NCBI RefSeq assembly: GCF_000522985.1
Contig: NZ_CP007128.1
Location: 2,340,220-2,404,219, forward strand
Length of the DNA: 64,000 nucleotides
Origin: Gemmatirosa kalamazoonensis
GTDB taxonomy: Bacteria > Gemmatimonadota > Gemmatimonadetes > Gemmatimonadales > Gemmatimonadaceae
Direction of reading: 5' to 3'
Positions 49,279 to 58,219 of the stretch are shown in pieces. A program made the translations under genes and the position numbers. The notes under the pieces are model-generated. The model was not told the DNA's origin, searched no databases, and saw only the letters and a list, made by a program, of their open reading frames with translations. Each line of letters opens with the position of its first letter. Positions within the stretch are counted from its first letter, which is position 1.

Positions 49279-50745
49279 ATGCGCCTGCCCAGGTCGACGC
49301 CCGCCGTCACGGCCGCCGTTCTCGCCCTTCTGTCCGCGTGCACGGATGCGCCGAGCTCTCCCGAGGCGCCGAGGATCGCGGCGCGCGCACCATCGCGCGA
49401 CGTCACGGCCGCCGCCGTGACGTTCACCCGGATCGAGGACCTGCCGAACGCGTGGGTCGAGACGTTCAACGTCAACAATCCGGACCCGCTCACGTGGACC
49501 GTCCCGCCGAAGTACTGGCTTCCGACGGACGAGCTCACGATGAGCCTCATCGCGTTCAACATCGCGCCGGCGACGTCGATCAGCTCGGAGACGGCGGCGC
49601 CGAACTCGCTCGCGAACTGGGCGATCGTGAAGCAGACCCGCGACCGCAGCTCCTGGAACGCACCGGAGACGATGACGGCGTGGCACGACGGCGCCACCTG
49701 CAACGCGCCCCCGGCCTCGCACCCCGTCGGGGGCTACGACCAGGCGCCGTTCCTGTGCCGCAACCACATGATGACGGCGACGAACGCGGGGACGGCGACA
49801 CAGGACTCCTACGCGGTCACGTATCTCACGCCCGACCGATTGATCGACTTCTCCAGCGGCAACGTCGTCGTGCGGTTCGACGTCGCGACGCTGCGCAGCT
49901 CGGGTCGCGACTGGATCGATCTCTGGATCACGCCGTACGGCGAGAACCTGGTCGTGCCGCTCGACGACAGCCTGCCGGACGCGCAGGGCTACCCGCGCGA
50001 CGGCTTTCACCTGCGCATGACGTCCGGCGACGTGAACGTCTCGCGGTTCGAGGCGAGCGTCATCTACAATTACCGGCCGTACCGGATCGCGCCGACGAGC
50101 GTGCAGACCTACGAGGATGCGTTCCGCGCGGCGATTCCGAAGCCTGCGGACCCGGGGGCATTCTGGCCCACGAGCCCCACCCGCCGCGACACGTTCGAGC
50201 TGACGATCGGCAACGGTCGGCTCCGATTCGGCATGCCGCGCTACAACCTGTGGTGGTACGACACGCCGATCTCGGTGCCGAACATGGGTCCGCAGCTGCT
50301 CGGCGTGCTGCAGATCGGACACCACTCGTTCCACCCGAGCTCGGACGGCGCGCCTAACACCTGGCACTGGGACAACATCGGCATCGCGCCCGCGCGCCAG
50401 TTCTCGATCATCAACGGCGACCGCCGCTACGTGGACGGCACGACGACCGCGACGGTCAACTTCAATCGCGCTGCGCCGTGGGACGCGAACCTGCGCTTCG
50501 CGGGCTACGGGTCCAAGTTCGAGGTGCGCGCCTTCAACGAGTTCGGCGTTCCGCTCGCGAGCTGGCAGAAGGCGAAGCTCCAGGACGAGGAGCTCGACGT
50601 GAAGGGGCGCTTCCACAGCTACTGGACGCCGGTGCCGCCCGGCACCGCGCGTGTCGACTTCCGCGCGGAGAACGATCCGGCGACCAAGCTGAAGCCCGAC
50701 CTGTGGGTGGCCCGCGACGCGACGATCTGGAGCCTGAACCCCTAG
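49279..50745 (+). CDS. Large secreted lipoprotein, function unknown
   Basis: A protein of 488 residues. The lipobox ALLSACTDAPSS is followed by a mostly beta-rich extracellular protein with many Trp, Asn and Pro (DPLTWTVPPKYW, FHLRMTSGDVNVSRFEASVI, GAPNTWHWDNIGIAP). The repeated WHWDNIG-like and DWIDLWITPYGEN segments suggest a concanavalin-like carbohydrate-binding fold. Two cysteines (in TCNAPP and PFLCRN) could form a disulfide. I do not recognise a family. The 143 nt upstream show no clear promoter. Confidence 0.6.
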   Translation: MRLPRSTPAVTAAVLALLSACTDAPSSPEAPRIAARAPSRDVTAAAVTFTRIEDLPNAWVETFNVNNPDPLTWTVPPKYWLPTDELTMSLIAFNIAPATSISSETAAPNSLANWAIVKQTRDRSSWNAPETMTAWHDGATCNAPPASHPVGGYDQAPFLCRNHMMTATNAGTATQDSYAVTYLTPDRLIDFSSGNVVVRFDVATLRSSGRDWIDLWITPYGENLVVPLDDSLPDAQGYPRDGFHLRMTSGDVNVSRFEASVIYNYRPYRIAPTSVQTYEDAFRAAIPKPADPGAFWPTSPTRRDTFELTIGNGRLRFGMPRYNLWWYDTPISVPNMGPQLLGVLQIGHHSFHPSSDGAPNTWHWDNIGIAPARQFSIINGDRRYVDGTTTATVNFNRAAPWDANLRFAGYGSKFEVRAFNEFGVPLASWQKAKLQDEELDVKGRFHSYWTPVPPGTARVDFRAENDPATKLKPDLWVARDATIWSLNP

Positions 50746-50782
50746 CGCCCGACGGCACGCGACGCGCGAGGAGCCGGGCGGC

Positions 50783-51256
50783 ATGTCCGCGCTCCTCGCC
50801 GTCGACCTCGGCGTCCGTACCGGGCTCGCCGCGTTCGGCGACGACGGCAGGCTGCGGTGGTACCGGTCGCAGAACTACGGCTCCGCCGCGCGGCTGCGGC
50901 GCGCGGTGCCGGCGCTGCTCGCCGCGGAGGCGGACACGACGCGCCTCGTGGTGGAGGGCGGCGGGTCGCTGGAGCGCATCTGGCGCGCGGAGGCGGAGGC
51001 GCGCGGGATCACGATGCAGCAGGTGAGCGCCGAGGAGTGGCGCGCGCTGTTCCTGCTGCCGCGCGAGCAGCGCTCGGGCGTCGAGGCGAAGCGCACGGCC
51101 GCGCAGCTCGCGCGTCGCGTGATCGAATGGTCGGGCGCGCGCCGCCCGACCTCGCTGCGGCACGACGCGGCGGAGGCGATCCTCGTCGGGCTGTGGGGCG
51201 TGCTCAGCGCGGGCTGGCTTCGCGCGCTGCCGCCGGACATCCTTCGCTCCGCATGA
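50783..51256 (+). CDS. RuvC-like RNase H-fold nuclease
   Basis: A protein of 157 residues. Acidic residues are spaced as in RuvC: Asp8 in LLAVDLGVRTGLAAF, Glu58 in RLVVEGGGS, and Asp128 and Glu131 in LRHDAAEAILVGLWG. The fold is therefore a small Holliday-junction-resolvase-like or crossover-junction-type nuclease. Canonical ruvC neighbours (ruvA, ruvB, yebC) are absent, so it is a paralogue. Its stop overlaps the start of the next gene (ATGA). GAGGAG lies upstream of the ATG. Confidence 0.7.
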   Translation: MSALLAVDLGVRTGLAAFGDDGRLRWYRSQNYGSAARLRRAVPALLAAEADTTRLVVEGGGSLERIWRAEAEARGITMQQVSAEEWRALFLLPREQRSGVEAKRTAAQLARRVIEWSGARRPTSLRHDAAEAILVGLWGVLSAGWLRALPPDILRSA

Positions 51257-51729
51257 GCTCACCACATTCCTCGACCGCTCGCCCGCTCGAGCGCGTGTGG
51301 CCCTGGATCGCGGCCGCGGCGGCGGTCGCGTGGGGCGCCGCGCTGGGCATGTGGGGCGTGCTCCGGAGCCCGGGCGGTGCCGCGCCCCCGGACCCGGGTG
51401 CAGCGGCGACGTGGTGGCGTGTGGCGCAGGTGGGCGCCGTGATGGCCGCGCTGTTGTGGGCCGGCCTGCTGGCCTGGCGCCGCTACGGTCCGGCGCCGGG
51501 GAGCGACCGCCCGCCGCTGGAGAACGGCCTCGTGGCGTTCGGCGTTCCGTTCGGGTGCGTGATGGGGATCCACCAGGCCTTTCTGCACGTCGGCGGCTTC
51601 GCGCTCGACGTGTTCGGGCGCGAGGCGTTCTGGTGGGGGCTCGCGTCGGGGCTGACGATCAGCGTGCCGATCGCGCTGTGGGCGGGCGCGGTGTTCGGCC
51701 GGTTCCTGAAACGCGGCGACCGCCGTTAG
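51253..51729 (+). CDS. Three-helix membrane protein
   Basis: A protein of 158 residues with hydrophobic segments at VWPWIAAAAAVAWGAALGMW, WRVAQVGAVMAALLWAGLLAW and a C-terminal pair (FGVPFGCVMGIHQAFLHVGG, LASGLTISVPIALWAGAVFG). Translationally coupled to the RuvC-like gene. Its TAG stop lies within a GTTAGGC motif. Family not recognised. Confidence 0.6.
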   Translation: MSSPHSSTARPLERVWPWIAAAAAVAWGAALGMWGVLRSPGGAAPPDPGAAATWWRVAQVGAVMAALLWAGLLAWRRYGPAPGSDRPPLENGLVAFGVPFGCVMGIHQAFLHVGGFALDVFGREAFWWGLASGLTISVPIALWAGAVFGRFLKRGDRR

Positions 51730-51732
51730 GCG

Positions 51733-52347
51733 TCAGGCGACGGTCTCGATCGACCGTCCCAGCTTGCGCTCCAGGCGGGCGACGAGGCGATCGCCGGCGA
51801 AGCGCACGACGAGGCCCAGCACGCCGAACCGTCCCACGCGCCCGAGCGTGAGGGCCGCGAGGTACGCGGGGAACGGCACGCCGAACGCCCCGGCGCCGAT
51901 GCAGATCAGCTTCGTCGACAGCGGCGAGACGGTGCTGAGCAGCACGAGCATGGCGCCGCGCCGATGGAACAGCCCCTCGAGCGAGTGCCATCGCGCGGGG
52001 CCGATGCCGAACAGCGAGACCAGTGGGCGGCCGACGGCATCGAACGCGTAGCGCCCGATGCCGTAGGCGATCAGCCCACCGACGACCGCGCCGAGCGCCG
52101 CCCAGGCGGCCAGCCGCAGCGCGCGGCGCGGGTCCGAGAGACCGAGCGGAAGGAACAGCGCCTCGCTCGGCCCTGGGACCACGGAGCCCTGCAGGCAGCT
52201 CCACGTGCACACCGCGCTCCCCGCCGAGCCCGACTCCGCCCATCGGTGCAGCCGCGCGATGAGCGCCACGAGCGCGCGCCGGACGCGGTTACCCGGGCGG
52301 GCGTCGCGGTGCTCGGTGCTCGCGGGCAGGAGCCGGGGCGCGGACAC
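51733..52347 (-). CDS. VTT/DedA-like (SNARE-associated) membrane protein
   Basis: A protein of 204 residues. The re-entrant motif VVPGPSEALFLPLGLSDP and the second helix region AAWAALGAVVGGLIAYGIG, then LVLLSTVSPLSTKLICIGAG and FPAYLAALTLGRVGRFGVLG, fit the YqaA branch of the DedA/VTT family. Members are proposed to scramble or flip lipids, including undecaprenyl phosphate. GTG start. Confidence 0.82.
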   Translation of the reverse strand: MSAPRLLPASTEHRDARPGNRVRRALVALIARLHRWAESGSAGSAVCTWSCLQGSVVPGPSEALFLPLGLSDPRRALRLAAWAALGAVVGGLIAYGIGRYAFDAVGRPLVSLFGIGPARWHSLEGLFHRRGAMLVLLSTVSPLSTKLICIGAGAFGVPFPAYLAALTLGRVGRFGVLGLVVRFAGDRLVARLERKLGRSIETVA

Positions 52348-52363
52348 GGTTCGTCCGGCAGCG

Positions 52364-52714
52364 TCAGGCGTGCCGGCGGTCGTCGCCCGTCTCCGGGTCG
52401 GGTGAGCGCCGATCGACCACCGAGCCGCCGACCTGCTCGCTCCCCCAACCGGCGCCGCCCATGTGGCCAGCCGCGTTCTCGCGGAAACGGTTCGGGTCCG
52501 GGGCCTGGTCGCCGCCGCCGCCCGCGCGCCGGAGCTGCGCGTCGTCGCCGCTGTCGGTCGCCTGCTCGTCGTCGGCGCGCTGCTCGTCCATGAACCCCTG
52601 GCCGTGGGCGCCGTGGGCGCGCTCCTCGGCGCTCAGCAGCGAGTGGCGCGGGTCGTTCACGTCGTCCTTCGCGTCGCCGGCCTGCCGCGTCTCGATCTTT
52701 CGCTCGTTCGCCAT
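52364..52714 (-). CDS. Small disordered acidic protein
   Basis: A hydrophilic protein of 116 residues with many Asp, Arg, Gly and Gln (MANERKIETRQAGDAKDD, FMDEQRADDEQATDSGDD). A His/Gly tail region GHMGGAGWGSEQVGG follows. A GGAGGATCC ribosome-binding site precedes the ATG. It may belong with the proteins at 26497 and 40591. It ends 17 nt from the VTT gene start and could share its transcript. Confidence 0.6.
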   Translation of the reverse strand: MANERKIETRQAGDAKDDVNDPRHSLLSAEERAHGAHGQGFMDEQRADDEQATDSGDDAQLRRAGGGGDQAPDPNRFRENAAGHMGGAGWGSEQVGGSVVDRRSPDPETGDDRRHA

Positions 52715-52787
52715 CGTCGGATCCTCCGGGTTCGATTGCGGACGAGCAGGAGTCACGACGCGTGCCGCGTGCATCGTGTGACGTCGG

Positions 52788-52817
52788 TGTGACGGTCCGT
52801 GCCGACAGTGGTAGTAT
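52788..52817 (+). promoter_or_regulatory. Candidate promoter of the Uma2 gene
   Basis: TGTGAC at 52788-52793 and TAGTAT at 52812-52817, 18 nt apart. The -10 is identical to that of rpsU. The ATG follows 24 nt after, with GGAGAG before it. Confidence 0.45.
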
Positions 52818-52841
52818 GAGAAACGCCGACCCGGAGAGTCC

Positions 52842-53429
52842 ATGGCTGAGGTGAACTCGCGCGCCGCGCTCATGACCGCCGAGGATCTCTACGCGATCCC
52901 CGACGACGACAAGCACTACGAGCTCGTGAACGGCGAGCTGCGCGTCAGCGAGCCGCCCGGGTTCTGGCACGGCGCGCTGCAGACCCAGATCGCCGCGGCA
53001 CTTCACACGCACGTGGCAACCCACGGGCTCGGCGTCGTTGTCACTGAGTCCGGATTCGTCCTGCGACGCGGCCCGGACATCGTGCGGGGGCCAGACATCG
53101 CGTTCATCCGGACCGACCGCGTGCCGCCGCCCGACCGCATGGAGCGCTTCATCGAAGGGGCGCCGGATTTCGTCGCCGAGATCGTCTCCCCTGGCGATGC
53201 CGCATGGGAGATCGCCGAGAAGGTCGACGGGTACCTCGCGCATGGCGTGCGGCTCGTATGGATGGTCTACCCGCGCCTGCGGCAGGTCGTCGTGCACACG
53301 CCCGACCGCCTCTCGCGCGTGCTCCGCGGCAACGAGACGCTGGAGGGTGGCGAGGTGGTGCCCGGCTTCATACTCTCGGTCGGGGATCTGTTCGGCGACC
53401 TGCCTAACGCCGCGGCGCCGCGCGCGTGA
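52842..53429 (+). CDS. Uma2-family (DUF820) putative endonuclease
   Basis: A protein of 195 residues with the Uma2 pattern: MTAEDLYAIPDDDKHYELVNGEL (Glu and active-site region), VRGPDIAFIRTDR (Asp of the PD-(D/E)xK core), PDFVAEIVSPGDAAWEIAEK (E-x-V) and YLAHGVRLVWMVYPRLRQVV. The family is abundant in cyanobacteria and soil bacteria and is related to restriction-type nucleases; no partner methylase is nearby. Its 3' end overlaps the convergent DUF2490 gene by 26 nt. Confidence 0.88.
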   Translation: MAEVNSRAALMTAEDLYAIPDDDKHYELVNGELRVSEPPGFWHGALQTQIAAALHTHVATHGLGVVVTESGFVLRRGPDIVRGPDIAFIRTDRVPPPDRMERFIEGAPDFVAEIVSPGDAAWEIAEKVDGYLAHGVRLVWMVYPRLRQVVVHTPDRLSRVLRGNETLEGGEVVPGFILSVGDLFGDLPNAAAPRA

Positions 53430-54180
53430 ACCCGAGCGTCAACACCAGCGTGTGGTTCTGCTCGACCTGGCGCCCATCGGCGCGCAGGATGACCTGGTTC
53501 ATGTAGCCCAGCTCCGAGCGCACCGCGGGCGACCAGCGCACGCCGAGGCCTAACGTGAGGCGGTTCTGGTCGAGGAGGTTGAGCGGTGTGTGCGGCCCGA
53601 GGCCGAGGAACACCTCCTCGGACCCCGACGCGTAGAGCGACTGGGCGCGCGCGGCGGGCGTGATCGGCACGGTGCCCTTCAGCTGATACCGAGCGCGCAT
53701 GGTGTAGCTCGCGTCGTGGCCGATGCTCTGCCCCGTCGCGCCGAGCACGGGCCGCTCGATCCACCGCTGCTCGAGTCGGTAGCGGTGCGACAGCGACACC
53801 ACGCCGACGCGCTGGTCCACCGTCGCCTGCTCCCACGCGCGGTACTCGTCGAACGCGACGCGGGCCGGGAACGGCCCGTAGGGGGAGTTGTGCACGTACG
53901 TGCCGCCGAACGCGAGGCGCGCCCCGCCGTGCAGCATGCGCTGCACGCCGAGCCGGTACTCGATCTGCTGCGGCGCGGCGCCGAAGTCGGAGCGCTCGTA
54001 CATGAGCTCCGTCTGCAGGCCCCACTCGGGCGTGGCCCACAGGTCGGCGCTGGCGACGAGCCACGCGTTCGCCTGCGAGCGGACGACGCGGTCGGTGGTC
54101 TGGGCGTGGGCGAGCGGCGCGAGCGCGAGCGGCGCGAGTGCCATCAGCGGCACGAGCGCGCGGAGAGCGTGTCGGGTCAC
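53404..54180 (-). CDS. DUF2490 outer-membrane protein
   Basis: A protein of 258 residues with signal peptide (RALVPLMALAPLALAPLAHA). The strands fit DUF2490: NAWLVASADLWATPEWGLQT, IEYRLGVQRMLHGGARLAFG, LSHRYRLEQRWIERP, YTMRARYQLKGTVPI, and a final QNHTLVLTLGFTRAA. It is an outer-membrane barrel of unknown function. GTG start at 54180. It converges with and overlaps the Uma2 gene. Confidence 0.78.
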   Translation of the reverse strand: MTRHALRALVPLMALAPLALAPLAHAQTTDRVVRSQANAWLVASADLWATPEWGLQTELMYERSDFGAAPQQIEYRLGVQRMLHGGARLAFGGTYVHNSPYGPFPARVAFDEYRAWEQATVDQRVGVVSLSHRYRLEQRWIERPVLGATGQSIGHDASYTMRARYQLKGTVPITPAARAQSLYASGSEEVFLGLGPHTPLNLLDQNRLTLGLGVRWSPAVRSELGYMNQVILRADGRQVEQNHTLVLTLGFTRAAPRR

Positions 54181-54231
54181 GTGAATCGTGCGAGAGAGCG
54201 GGAGGGAATCGTGACGGTGCAGGAGCGCGCG

Positions 54232-54681
54232 TCACAGCAGCTCGGCGAGCGCGCTCCACGGCAGCGTCGCGCACTGCACGCGCGACGGGAAGCGTGCCAC
54301 GCCGCTCAGCGCGCGCAGCTCGCCGAGCGACTCGTCGGCCGCCGCGTCGGCGTCGCCCTGCATGAGGGCCCGGAAGCGTGCGAGGAGCGCCTCGACCTCG
54401 GCGCGCGTCTTCCCGCGCACGGCTTCGGTGAGCATCGATGCCGACGCCTGCGAGATGGAGCATCCCTGGCCGATGAAGCGCGCCTCGCGCACGCGGCCGT
54501 CCGCGTCGAACGCGAGGGCGAGCGTGAGCTCGTCGCCGCACAGCGGATTCTTGCGCCGTGCGGTGCGCGCGTCGGGCGCATCGAGCGGGCCGCGGTTGCG
54601 CGGCCGGCGGTAGTGGTCGAGGATCAGCTCCTGATAGATCGCGGCGAGCTGCGCCTCGTCGGGCGCCGAGCGCGTGCTCAC
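54232..54681 (-). CDS. sufU: SufU/NifU-type Fe-S scaffold or SufS-activator protein, copy 1
   Basis: A protein of 149 residues. The metal-binding residues are Cys48-x-Asp50 in NPLCGDELT, Cys74 in GQGCSISQAS and Cys137 in RVQCATLPW. LDHYRRPRNRGPLDAPD is at the N-terminus. In Firmicutes SufU is a zinc protein that takes sulfur from SufS. It is the last gene of the SUF operon, 4 nt after sufS. It differs clearly from copy 2 in the same operon; identity appears moderate by eye. Confidence 0.9.
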   Translation of the reverse strand: MSTRSAPDEAQLAAIYQELILDHYRRPRNRGPLDAPDARTARRKNPLCGDELTLALAFDADGRVREARFIGQGCSISQASASMLTEAVRGKTRAEVEALLARFRALMQGDADAAADESLGELRALSGVARFPSRVQCATLPWSALAELL

Positions 54682-54685
54682 GCCG

Positions 54686-55933
54686 TCAGACCGCGCCGGC
54701 GAAGAGGCGCCGCGCCGCTTGCACGCCCTCGACGAGCGCGTCGACGTCGGACGCGTCGCTGTAGACGTAGAACGACGCGCGCGTCGTGGCCGGCACGCCG
54801 AGGCGCCGCATGAGCGGCTGCGCGCAGTGATGGCCGGCGCGCACGCACACGTCGCGCTCGTCGAGGATCGTCGCGAGGTCGTGCGGGTGCACGTCGGCGA
54901 GCGAGAAGCTCACGACGCCGCTGCGCTGCTCCGGCGCCGGACCGTGCACGGTGACGCCCTCGACGTCGGCGAGCCGCGCGGTGGCGAGCCTCACGAGCGC
55001 GCGCTCGTGGCCGAGCACGCGGTCTATGCCGATGCAGTCGAGGTACTCCACCGCCGCGGCGAGCCCCACCGCGCCGGCGACGTTCGGCGTCCCCGCCTCG
55101 AACTTGTGCGGCAGCACGTTCCACGTGCTCCGCTCGTCGTGCACCCACTCGATCATGTCGCCGCCGAACTGGTACGGCGACATCGCCTCGAGCAGCGCGC
55201 GCCGCCCCACGAGCGCGCCGATGCCCATCGGGCCCAACAGCTTGTGGCCGCTGAACGCGTAGAAGTCGACGCCGAGCCGGTCGAAGTCCACGGGGAGGTG
55301 GGGCGCGCCCTGCGCGCCGTCGCACACCACGATCGCGTCGCTGCGCTCGCGGACGAGCGCGGCGAGCTCGCGCACCGGGTTCACCGTGCCGAGCGCGTTG
55401 GAGACGTGCGGGATCGCCACGACCTTCGTGCGCGGGCCGAGCATCGACGCGAGGTGGTCGACGTCGACGCGGCCGTCGGGCGTCAGCTCCACGATGCGGA
55501 AGCGCGCGCCCTTCTCGAGCGCGAGCTGCTGCCACGGGATGAAGTCGGCGTGGTGCCCCATCGCCGTGACGACGATCTCGTCGCCCGCGCCGACGTGCGC
55601 GCGCCCCCACGACGACGCGACGAGGTTGAGCCCCTCGGTGGTGCCACGGGTGAAGATCAGCGCGTCCGCGTCGCGCAGCCCGAGGAAGCGCGCGACGCGC
55701 GCACGCGACTCGCGATAGCGGTCCGTGGCGGCGACGCTCAGCCGATACGCGCCGCGGTGCGGGTTCGCGTTGTCGTTGCGGTAGTAGTGATCCATCGCGT
55801 CGAGCACCGCCTGCGGCTTCTGCGACGTCGCGGCGGAGTCGAGGTAGTGCAGCTCGGGGTGCGCGGCGAGCAGCGGGAAGTCGCCGCGCGGCGCGGCCGT
55901 CGCGAGGTCAGGACCGGAGTCGAACGTAGACAT
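54686..55933 (-). CDS. sufS: Cysteine desulfurase SufS (group II)
   Basis: A PLP enzyme of 415 residues. It has YLDSAATSQKPQAVLDAM, RGTTEGLNLVASSWG, the PLP lysine in FYAFSGHKLLGPMGIG (about Lys231) and the mobile active-site Cys in VCVRAGHHCAQPLMRRLG (about Cys370). It removes sulfur from cysteine for cluster assembly, handing it to a SufU or SufBCD. ATG 55933 was chosen; GTG 55942 is possible. It overlaps the Rieske gene. Confidence 0.95.
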   Translation of the reverse strand: MSTFDSGPDLATAAPRGDFPLLAAHPELHYLDSAATSQKPQAVLDAMDHYYRNDNANPHRGAYRLSVAATDRYRESRARVARFLGLRDADALIFTRGTTEGLNLVASSWGRAHVGAGDEIVVTAMGHHADFIPWQQLALEKGARFRIVELTPDGRVDVDHLASMLGPRTKVVAIPHVSNALGTVNPVRELAALVRERSDAIVVCDGAQGAPHLPVDFDRLGVDFYAFSGHKLLGPMGIGALVGRRALLEAMSPYQFGGDMIEWVHDERSTWNVLPHKFEAGTPNVAGAVGLAAAVEYLDCIGIDRVLGHERALVRLATARLADVEGVTVHGPAPEQRSGVVSFSLADVHPHDLATILDERDVCVRAGHHCAQPLMRRLGVPATTRASFYVYSDASDVDALVEGVQAARRLFAGAV

Positions 55934-56273
55934 CGCCGTCACGGATTAGGACGTCGTACTGCTGGAGATCGATGGACGCCGGGCCGCGGCAGACGGCGCC
56001 GGTGCGACAGTCGAACGTCGCGCCGTGCCATCCGCAGACGAGCGTGCCGTCGGCGCGCAGCTCGCCGCGCGACATCGGATAGAGCGCGTGCGAGCAGCGG
56101 TCCTCGAACGCGTAGACCTCGTCGCCGAGGCGCGCGATGCACACGCGGTCGCGCGGCATCTCGACGCCGAGCAGGCCGGTCGCCGGAACGTCGTCGAGGC
56201 GCGCGGCGCGCTCGAAGCCTGGCGGGACATCGGTCGCGTCGGTCGCGTCGGCGGGGCGGGCGACGTCGGTCAT
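55908..56273 (-). CDS. Rieske-type [2Fe-2S] ferredoxin
   Basis: A protein of 121 residues with both Rieske ligand pairs, EDRCSHALYPM and VCGWHGATFDCRTGAV, spaced as in ferredoxins of aromatic dioxygenases (NirD-like). The N-terminus lacks a signal peptide. In SUF operons such a ferredoxin may supply electrons for cluster assembly or be an early client. It overlaps sufU2 (ATGA) and sufS, so it is an integral part of the operon. Confidence 0.9.
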   Translation of the reverse strand: MTDVARPADATDATDVPPGFERAARLDDVPATGLLGVEMPRDRVCIARLGDEVYAFEDRCSHALYPMSRGELRADGTLVCGWHGATFDCRTGAVCRGPASIDLQQYDVLIRDGDVYVRLRS

Positions 56274-56731
56274 TCGGTGCTCACCGACGGCGACGCGGCG
56301 CCCGGCTCGAGCGCGGCCTTCATGGTGTGCCAGGCGAGGCTCGCGCACTTCACGCGCACGGGAAACCGTGACACGCCGCCGAGCGCGGCGAGCGAGCCGA
56401 GCGGACCGTTAGGCCCCGTCGGCGCGGGCGTCCTGCCGAGCACCATCTCGTGCACGCGCTCGAACAGCTCGAGCGCCTCGGCGCGCGTCTTTCCCTTCAC
56501 GGCCTGCGTCATGAGCGACGCCGACGCCTGCGAGATCGCGCACCCCTGACCGACGAACCGCACGTCGGCCACCACGTCGCCGTCGAGCTTGAGCCACACC
56601 GTGATCTGGTCGCCGCAGAGCGGGTTCCTGCCGTCCGCGCGCGCGTCGGCGTCCTCCATCGCCCCCTTGTTGCGGGGGCGACGGTTGTGGTCGAGAATGA
56701 CCGCCTGGTACAGGTCCGTGAGTTCTGACAT
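56270..56731 (-). CDS. sufU: SufU/NifU-type protein, copy 2
   Basis: A protein of 153 residues with Cys39-x-Asp41 in NPLCGDQIT, Cys64 in GQGCAISQASASLM and Cys129 in RVKCASLAW, plus LDHNRRPRNKGAMEDADA. Having two SufU-type genes in one operon is unusual. One may act as sulfur acceptor of SufS and the other as scaffold or carrier. It follows the perfect 27-bp hairpin 25 nt downstream of the palindrome. Its stop overlaps the Rieske start. Confidence 0.92.
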   Translation of the reverse strand: MSELTDLYQAVILDHNRRPRNKGAMEDADARADGRNPLCGDQITVWLKLDGDVVADVRFVGQGCAISQASASLMTQAVKGKTRAEALELFERVHEMVLGRTPAPTGPNGPLGSLAALGGVSRFPVRVKCASLAWHTMKAALEPGAASPSVSTE

Positions 56732-56759
56732 CCGAGTCGGGCCACGAGGACCGCAACCC

Positions 56760-56826
56760 GAGCGTGGAGCGTGGAGCGTGGAGCGAAGAGTGAACAGAGT
56801 CGCTCCACGCTCCACGCTCCACGCTC
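56760..56826. repeat. Perfect 27-bp palindrome of GAGCGTG words inside the SUF operon
   Basis: GAGCGTGGAGCGTGGAGCGT and continuing (56760-56786) is an exact reverse complement of 56800-56826; the loop is 13 nt. The unit is GAGCGTG repeated three times. It lies between sufD and sufU2, which are on the same strand. It could therefore lower or separate expression of the distal genes, or serve as an RNase III site. No T run follows. Confidence 0.95.
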
Positions 56827-56831
56827 GACGC

Positions 56832-58219
56832 TCAGCCTGCGTAACGCTGCAGCGTGAGAGCTTCGAGGGCGTCGCGCACGGCGGGAAGCTCGATGGTTTC
56901 GAGCACGTCGGCGGCGAACGCGTAGGTGAGCAGCTTGCGCGCGGTCTCGGCCGAGATGCCGCGGCTCTTCATGTAGAACAGCGCGGTCTCGTCGAGCCGC
57001 CCCACCGTCGCGCCGTGCGTGCACTTCACGTCGTCGGCGAAGATCTCGAGCTGCGGCTTGGTGTCGATGCGCGCCTGGTCGGAGAGGAGCAGCGTGTTGT
57101 TCGTCTGCTTGCCGTCCGTCTTCTGCGCGATCGGATGCACGTACACCTTGCCGTTGAACACGCCGTGCGCGCGGTCGTCGAGGATCCCCTTGTAGACCTC
57201 GCGGCTGTACGTGTTCGGCCGCGCGTGCTCGATGCGCGTCTGGTTGTCGCAGTGCTGCTCGCCGTCGAGCATGTACAGCCCGTTCAGCGTCGCGCCGCAT
57301 CCCTCGCCGTCGAGCGCGGTGAGGATGTTCGCGCGCGAGAGCTTCGCGCCCGCGGCGAACGAGAACTGCACGAGGTGGCTGTCGCGCCCCTGCCGCACCT
57401 CGACGTGCCCGACGTGGAACGCGCGGCCGCTCTCGCGCTGCGCGCGCACGTGCGTCACGGTCGCGCCGTCGGCGAGCTCGATCTCGGTCACCGCGTTCGT
57501 GAAGTACGTCGCGTCGCCGAGGCCGACGAAGCTCTCGAGCACCGTGAGCTTGGAGTGGCGCTCGGCGACGATGAGCGTGCGCGGGTGCGTCGTGCCGCGG
57601 GCGGCGTTCGCGTCGCACGCCCACACGACGTGCACCGGCAGCTCGGCCTCCATCTCCTTGCCGACGACGATCACGACGCCGTCGCGGAACAGCGCCGTGT
57701 TCAGCGCGGCGAACGGCTGGTCGGCGACGCCGGCGATGCGGCCGAGATGACGCTCGAGCAGCTCCGGCCGCTCGGCCAGCGCCCGCGCGAGCGGCAGCAC
57801 GCGCACGCCCTCGGGCAGCGTGCCGAGCGACGAGCGCTCGGCGTCGAAGCGGCCGTTCACGAACACCAGCGTCGGGAAGTCGCCGAACACGAACGGCGCC
57901 AGCTCCTCGGGCGTCACCGTGACCGACGCGTCGAGCAGCGTGGGGAACGCCGCCTCGGCGATCGGTGCGGTGGACGTGTAGTGCCAGTCCTCGTGCTTCG
58001 GCGTCGGGAAGCCGCTCGCGGCGAAGCGCTGGGCGGCGTCGCGGCGACGCGCGACGAGCCACGCCGGCTCCGAGACCTCCGACGCGCCCAAGGCGTCGCC
58101 GATCTCGTCGAGCAGCGCCCGCGGCGGGGCGAGGAACTGGCCCGGGGCGACCGTCGCGTCGCGCTGCGCCTCGGCAGCGACCGCCTGGGCGACGCTCTGC
58201 GCGTCGGGATGGATCGCGG

